Assembly (NCBI RefSeq): GCF_042138895.1
Contig: NZ_JBHIKW010000001.1
Span: 186,001-250,000 of the forward strand
Direction: 5' to 3'
Length of the DNA stretch: 64,000 nt
Origin: Cedecea selenatireducens
Lineage (GTDB): Bacteria > Pseudomonadota > Gammaproteobacteria > Enterobacterales > Enterobacteriaceae
This document shows, in pieces, positions 59,639 to 64,000 of this stretch. Position 1 is the first letter of the stretch. The number at the start of each line of letters is the position of its first letter. The position numbers were made by a program, and so were the translations under genes. Under the pieces are notes generated by a model. The model worked only from the letters and a program-made list of their open reading frames with translations, searched no databases and was not told where the DNA came from.

Positions 59639-59983
59639 TTATTCGCTACACAGCTTTTGCGCACGTTCAATGAAGGGTTCGAGACTCATCTTCTGGCCAG
59701 GATGCTGCGGATCGTCGACCTGAATCACGCTAATAGGCTGCCCGCTCGTTTTACCGCTCTTAATCTGCTGTTCGGCAATGGCGTTCAACGGATACTGCAT
59801 CAGGGTGCTTGGGTTGATGGCAAACAGCGCATTCCCCGCCCTGCAGCTCAGCATCACCTCTTCACGGTTGAATGCCCAATTGTCTTTACCCACCTCAAAC
59901 CGACTAACGGTGATAATTTGCGGGGCAGCAAGCGCAGAGCCCGCGCAGGCCAGCAGCAGTAAAGTCAAAATGCTCTTTTTCAT
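59639..59983 (-). CDS. yebY: Periplasmic protein YebY
   Basis: 114 residues from the ATG at 59983 (MKKSILTLLLLACAGSALAA), a signal peptide start; 21 further upstream codons were discarded. Mature YebY (DUF2511) begins after ALAA and has cysteines in MLSCRAG and QKLCSE. In E. coli it is produced with YobA and YebZ under copper control. It ends the yobA-yebZ-yebY unit on the minus strand. Confidence 0.92.
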   Translation of the reverse strand: MKKSILTLLLLACAGSALAAPQIITVSRFEVGKDNWAFNREEVMLSCRAGNALFAINPSTLMQYPLNAIAEQQIKSGKTSGQPISVIQVDDPQHPGQKMSLEPFIERAQKLCSE

Positions 59984-60011
59984 GAGTCTCTCATATAACC
60001 AATTTGTGCCG

Positions 60012-60887
60012 TCAGAACGGCTCCCAGGTGGCGAATATGCTGACAAGCAGCAGTACCGCTACCGACAAAATCACTTCCAGCCAGGTCAGCTGAATAAAGC
60101 GCCGCTGCGCCCCGGCTTGCGCAGCGTCAAAACGAGGTACCAGCATATAGCGGTTTATAAGCGCCAGCGTCACCATCACCAGCACCAGCCCAGCCTTCAG
60201 CGCCAGTAATCGTAAATAGCCGCTTTCCAGCGGCAGCGACCAGCCCAGAATCAGCAGGCTGTTAACAACCCCGGTCACCAGCACCACCGCCACGGCAAGG
60301 TGCCCGTAGCGTGAAAAGCGCATCATCGCCGTAATTGCCGGGCCGCGCCAGCGCGGCTTGTGCGCCATATGCATACACACCAACAGCGGAAGCAGGCCCC
60401 CAACCCACCAGGCCGCGCTCAGCAGGTGAATGGCGTGGTTGATACGCTGGAACGCGCCAAGGGCGCCATCATGCATCGCGGCGTGCCCTACTCCGGCCAG
60501 AACGATCAGCTGTGCGGCGGCAAACAGCAGCAGCAATCCCTGCATCGCGCGTGGCCCAATAAGCACCACCGCCAGCGTCACCACGGCCAGCAACAGCTGC
60601 CATATCCAGACGGATCCAAAGCGGGTGGACAGTACAGCCTGCCATACGTCCGGGGAAATCACGTCGCGCCAGCCGTCGCCCATTAGCCCGGCCTGGGCCA
60701 TAAACAGCAGGCAAGCGCTGACCAGCGACAGCCAAACGGCAGGCCGCCACTGCGCCCTGAGTCGGCGTACAAGAATGGGTTTAAATCGTTGCGGAGCCAG
60801 CAGTGAACAGCAGATGGCGCTGCCAAGCAGCACCATCAATGCGGTGAAATGGACAAAACGCAGCGCGATGTAAAACGCCGACAGCAT
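60012..60887 (-). CDS. yebZ: CopD-family copper transport protein YebZ
   Basis: 291 residues, eight or so hydrophobic helices forming a CopD (PcoD-like) domain with conserved histidines and Trp residues in LSAAWWVGGLLPL. It is thought to carry copper across the inner membrane with CopC-type YobA. It begins five bases after the yobA stop. Confidence 0.92.
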   Translation of the reverse strand: MLSAFYIALRFVHFTALMVLLGSAICCSLLAPQRFKPILVRRLRAQWRPAVWLSLVSACLLFMAQAGLMGDGWRDVISPDVWQAVLSTRFGSVWIWQLLLAVVTLAVVLIGPRAMQGLLLLFAAAQLIVLAGVGHAAMHDGALGAFQRINHAIHLLSAAWWVGGLLPLLVCMHMAHKPRWRGPAITAMMRFSRYGHLAVAVVLVTGVVNSLLILGWSLPLESGYLRLLALKAGLVLVMVTLALINRYMLVPRFDAAQAGAQRRFIQLTWLEVILSVAVLLLVSIFATWEPF

Positions 60888-60892
60888 GGCGC

Positions 60893-61267
60893 TTACTTCA
60901 CGGAGAAGTGATAGTTACCCTTGGTTTTGTGCCCGTCGACCGACACGACATGCCAGTCAACAGAATAGTCACCCGGCTTTAAGGCCTCTTCTACCGGCAC
61001 AATCAGCTGTTTATTGTCGGCTTCGGCAACCTTCACTTTCCCGGTCTTCACCGCTGATTTCTGCGGGCCAGTCACGGCCACGCCGCTGAAGCCAGGCTCA
61101 ACGCCTTCGGAGAAGCTCAGGGTCAGCGCCTGCGGGGACGTGGTCACGGCAGAATCAGCGGCCGGAGACTGTTGCTTCAGGTGGGCGTGAGCGAAAACGG
61201 CTGGAGAAACGGCCATAGCAGCGACAAATGCCGCGACGGTTGCGATGCGGGAGGAGATGAACGCCAT
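60893..61267 (-). CDS. yobA: CopC-family copper-binding protein YobA
   Basis: 124 residues. Signal peptide cleaved after AVFA, so the mature protein starts HAHLKQQSP, with an N-terminal histidine typical of Cu(II)-binding CopC proteins. The other ligands of the site (Asp and His in VDWHVVSVDGHK) are near the C-terminus. It binds periplasmic copper and works with YebZ. The ribosome binding site AAAGGAA precedes the ATG. It is first in the operon, divergent from holE. Confidence 0.93.
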   Translation of the reverse strand: MAFISSRIATVAAFVAAMAVSPAVFAHAHLKQQSPAADSAVTTSPQALTLSFSEGVEPGFSGVAVTGPQKSAVKTGKVKVAEADNKQLIVPVEEALKPGDYSVDWHVVSVDGHKTKGNYHFSVK

Positions 61268-61408
61268 ATTAACTATTCCTTTTTGTTATGTGATAAGGCG
61301 GAAAGGATAACCCCGGCCCGTTATCAAGTCGAGACGGGAAAAGCTATTGTTACTTGTCATCCGGGGCGCAAAACAGTAACTTCTGCGCTGACATTGCAGG
61401 AGGATATG

Positions 61409-61639
61409 ATGAGCTACAATCTCGCCGATTTACCCCAGGAAGAAATGGATAAAGTTAACGTCGATCTCGCCGCCGCCGGGGTTGCGTTTAAAGAGCGCTA
61501 TAACATGCCCGTCGTGGCTGAAATGGTAGAGCGTGAACAGCCGGAGCATCTTCGCGGCTGGTTTCGTGAAAGGCTGATTGCCCATCGTCTGGCGTCGGTA
61601 AATTTATCCCGCTTGCCGTACGAACCGAAGCAAAAATAA
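61409..61639 (+). CDS. holE: DNA polymerase III theta subunit HolE
   Basis: 76 residues from the second of two adjacent ATG codons (61406 and 61409), five bases after AGGAGG; this is the E. coli length. The conserved core MDKVNVDLAAAGVAFKERYN and the ending FRERLIAHRLASVNLSRLPYEP are present. Theta binds and stabilises the epsilon proofreading subunit. The longer frame upstream (from 61172) overlaps yobA and is not used. Confidence 0.95.
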   Translation: MSYNLADLPQEEMDKVNVDLAAAGVAFKERYNMPVVAEMVEREQPEHLRGWFRERLIAHRLASVNLSRLPYEPKQK

Positions 61640-61782
61640 AAGCTTAATATTGCCCTCGCTGCTTATAAAAGTAATTCCTGCTCAGTTCACCACTAGCTTT
61701 AGCCCATCCGTCGGAACAAGAGGTTGGCATGACAAGTTCATTGCTTTACGCTAGTGCCTGAAGCCTGTTAACGGAGCCCGAA

Positions 61783-62454
61783 ATGCTGCGCATTATAGAT
61801 ACGGAAACCTGTGGATTGCAGGGTGGCGTGGTGGAAGTGGCGTCGGTCGATATCCTCGACGGCCAGATTGTGAACCCGATGAGCGACCTTGTTCGCCCAG
61901 ACCGCCCGATTAGCCATCAGGCGATGGCCATCCATAAAATTACCGAAGAGATGGTGGCCGATAAACCCTGGATTGAAGACGTGATCCCCCGCTATCACGG
62001 TAGCCGTTATTATGTTGCGCACAACGCCAGCTTTGATAGCCGCATGCTGCCTGAAATGCAGGGAGACTGGATTTGTACCGTGAAGCTGGCGCGTCGCCTT
62101 TGGCCGGGCATTAAATACAGCAACATGGGCCTGTATAAGTCGCTGAAGCTGCACGTGGACACGCCCGCCGGGCTGCATCATCACCGAGCGTTGTTCGACT
62201 GCTATATCACCGCGGCCCTGTTGTTAAGAATTATGGACGTGTCCGGCTGGACGCCGGAAGAAATGGTCACGATAACCGGCCGTCCGGCGCTGGTGACCAC
62301 CATGATGTTTGGTAAATACCGCGGTAAGCCTATCGCGGAAATCGCCGAAGACGATCCGGGTTATCTGCGCTGGATGCTCAACAACATCAAGGAGCTAACG
62401 CCGGATCTTCGTATGACCTTAAAACATTATCTTGCCGCCAACGCGGCTGACTAG
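61783..62454 (+). CDS. exoX: Exodeoxyribonuclease X ExoX
   Basis: 223 residues (E. coli 220). A DEDDh exonuclease with D6 and E8 in IDTETCG, and further acidic/His residues in NASFDSRML and LHHHRALFDC. It removes 3' ends of single- and double-stranded DNA in mismatch repair and UV recovery. The start follows GGAGCC. Its stop overlaps the stop of the convergent ptrB by three bases. Confidence 0.94.
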   Translation: MLRIIDTETCGLQGGVVEVASVDILDGQIVNPMSDLVRPDRPISHQAMAIHKITEEMVADKPWIEDVIPRYHGSRYYVAHNASFDSRMLPEMQGDWICTVKLARRLWPGIKYSNMGLYKSLKLHVDTPAGLHHHRALFDCYITAALLLRIMDVSGWTPEEMVTITGRPALVTTMMFGKYRGKPIAEIAEDDPGYLRWMLNNIKELTPDLRMTLKHYLAANAAD

Positions 62455-64000
62455 TGTGCCCGCCCTGGCAGCGTCCCCTGCGCCAGGGCTATCAGGAAAG
62501 CAAACTCCAGCGCCACGCCTTCGTAAGCTTTAAAGCGCCCCGACTTGCCGCCGTGCCCGGAGTCCATGTCCGTGCAAAGCAGCAATAGCGTATCGCCCCG
62601 CTTGTAGTCTCGCAATTTGGCGACCCACTTCGCGGGCTCCCAGTACTGCACCTGTGAATCATGCAGCCCGGTCGTCACCAGCAGATGAGGATAAGCCTGC
62701 TCGTGAACCTGGTCGTAAGGGCTGTATTGCTTCATGTAGTGATAATACTCTTCGTCCTGAGGATTGCCCCACTCTTCAAATTCACCGGTTGTGAGCGGGA
62801 TCGACTCATCAAGCATCGTCGTCACGACGTCGACAAACGGCACCTGAGCCACCACGCCATGGAATAATTCAGGACGCAGATTGATTGCCGCCCCCATCAG
62901 CAGGCCGCCTGCGCTCCCGCCCATGCCATAAAGCAATTTCGCATCGCCATAGCCCTGCTTAAGCAGCTCGTCACACACGTCCAGGTAGTCGTTAAAGGTG
63001 TTATTTTTTTTCAGGTACTTACCGTCTTCGTACCACTGTTGCCCCAGTTCGCCGCCGCCGCGAACGTGGGCTATCGCAAACACAAAACCTCTGTCCAGCA
63101 GGCTCAAACGGCTGCCGCTGAAATCCGCATCCATGCTGCTGCCGTAAGACCCGTAGCCATAGACCAGCAGAGGACTTTTCCCCCGGCGGAAATGCTTGCG
63201 GTGGTAAACCAGCGAAACCGGCACCTGCACGCCATCCCTCGCCGTCACCCACAGATGTTCACTGCGGTAGTTGCTGGCCTCAAAACCGGCAACATGGGTT
63301 TGTTTGATGACCTTCCGTTCACCGCTGTCCATATCCAGCTCGAAGAGTGTATCCGGCGTAGTCATTGAGGAGTAGCCGTAACGCAAGTGAGAAGTTTCGG
63401 GCTCGGGATTGTAGCCAAGCCAGGTGACATAGGCCGGATCGTCAAAAGCAATACCGGTGGACTCGCGCGTATGGCGATTAATCTGGCGCAGGCTGGTTAG
63501 CCCCTGCTGTCGCTCTTCAACCACCAGCCAGTCGCGAAACAGCGTGAAGTCCTCGAGCATGACCTGCTCCCGCGCGGCAATCAGCGTTTCCCACTGCTTC
63601 TCATCCCGGACGGTGCTGCGATAAAGACCGAAATTTTTGCCGTCTTTGTTAGAGCGAATGTAGAAACCGTGCTGATAGTGATCGACCGTATATTCATGAT
63701 CTTTCCGGCGAGGCGTAAACACGTGAGGCTCGGCGTCAGCAAGCTCTGCATCCAGCAACAAAACCTCACTCGTCGTCGCGCTGGCAAGATGGATGACAAC
63801 AAAATGCTGCGAGGTCGTTTTATGCAGGCTGACGTAAAAAGCGTCATCTTTCTCTTCATACACCAGTTGATCGTCGGCAACCGGGTGGCCAGGCGTGTGC
63901 CGCCAGACCTGATAAGGCAGCAAGGTTTTGGGGTGTTTTCGCACGTAGTAAAGCGTGACGGAGTCATTTGCCCAGACAAAACTGGTCGAGACGTTTTCAA
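62451..64000 (-). CDS. ptrB: Oligopeptidase B PtrB (C-terminal 516 codons, 5' end off the window)
   Basis: The reading frame is open to the right edge (ENVSTSFVWANDSVTLYYVRKHPKTL order continues without an initiator), so the first part of the beta-propeller is missing. The S9A catalytic domain is complete: the Ser in GMGGSAGGLLMG, the Asp in TGLHDSQVQ and the His in DSGHGGKSGR. It cleaves peptides after Arg and Lys in the cytoplasm. E. coli PtrB has 686 residues, so about 170 residues lie beyond the window. Confidence 0.95.
   Translation of the reverse strand, partial: ENVSTSFVWANDSVTLYYVRKHPKTLLPYQVWRHTPGHPVADDQLVYEEKDDAFYVSLHKTTSQHFVVIHLASATTSEVLLLDAELADAEPHVFTPRRKDHEYTVDHYQHGFYIRSNKDGKNFGLYRSTVRDEKQWETLIAAREQVMLEDFTLFRDWLVVEERQQGLTSLRQINRHTRESTGIAFDDPAYVTWLGYNPEPETSHLRYGYSSMTTPDTLFELDMDSGERKVIKQTHVAGFEASNYRSEHLWVTARDGVQVPVSLVYHRKHFRRGKSPLLVYGYGSYGSSMDADFSGSRLSLLDRGFVFAIAHVRGGGELGQQWYEDGKYLKKNNTFNDYLDVCDELLKQGYGDAKLLYGMGGSAGGLLMGAAINLRPELFHGVVAQVPFVDVVTTMLDESIPLTTGEFEEWGNPQDEEYYHYMKQYSPYDQVHEQAYPHLLVTTGLHDSQVQYWEPAKWVAKLRDYKRGDTLLLLCTDMDSGHGGKSGRFKAYEGVALEFAFLIALAQGTLPGRAH

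Noticed and set aside
1..64000. Search for tRNA genes, insertion sequences, phage attachment sites and CRISPR arrays
   Set aside because: No cloverleaf with CCA or T-loop signature, no transposase or integrase frame, and no regularly spaced direct repeats were found by eye.

Overview
The window is chromosomal DNA from a member of the Enterobacteriaceae. Almost every protein matches a named Escherichia coli or Salmonella gene along its full length, and many runs keep the E. coli gene order. It is neither E. coli nor a typical Salmonella: gene content differs at several points, minE lies directly beside rnd, and the MgrB sequence resembles the Klebsiella/Enterobacter group. I cannot name the genus from sequence alone. 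No tRNA, rRNA, insertion sequence, prophage or CRISPR array was seen.

Layout. 1-4455: the tip of a ymgE-like gene, ycgR with a flagellar sigma-28 promoter, the murein enzymes emtA and ldcA, and the cation/proton antiporter cvrA. 4456-5169: a 714-base interval with no credible gene but dense, interlocking inverted repeats, proposed here as a large structured RNA. 5170-17923: dadXA (D-alanine catabolism), ycgB, fadR, nhaB, dsbB, small lipoprotein and zinc-ribbon genes, ycgN, ycgM, an MltB-like transglycosylase, ycgL and minCDE (division-site placement). 18065-32092: rnd, fadD, yeaY, tsaB, yoaA, yoaB, yoaH, pabB, nudL, sdaA, pdeD and yoaE. 32568-35777: the manXYZ mannose phosphotransferase operon and yobD. 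35778-37547: mntP under a yybP-ykoY manganese riboswitch, and rlmA. 37610-43227: an ftsI paralogue (PBP3SAL type), cspC, yobF, an MBL-fold hydrolase, yebO, mgrB, yobH and kdgR. 43403-55540: yebQ, htpX, prc, proQ, msrC, letA-letB, rsmF, yebV and yebW. 55558-59105: an accessory GNAT / MFS / SulP block. 59340-59620: the antisense small RNA pair SdsR/SraC. 59639-64000: yebY-yebZ-yobA (copper-linked), holE, exoX and the start of ptrB.

Shared themes. Envelope and peptidoglycan functions recur (emtA, ldcA, MltB-like, PBP3-like, prc, htpX, letAB, dsbB). Fatty acid control is represented by fadR and by fadD, which carries a FadR box. Two c-di-GMP proteins (ycgR, pdeD) and two stress-related regulators (mgrB, SdsR) are present. 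Many start sites were shortened from the longest open frame to the position that matches the known family N-terminus and a visible ribosome binding site.

The most unusual item is the 4560-5100 element. It has two helical domains closed by long stems. One domain carries two hairpins with the apical loop TCCCG, the other two hairpins with the complementary loop CGGGA, suggesting paired kissing-loop contacts. I do not recognise it as a known RNA family.
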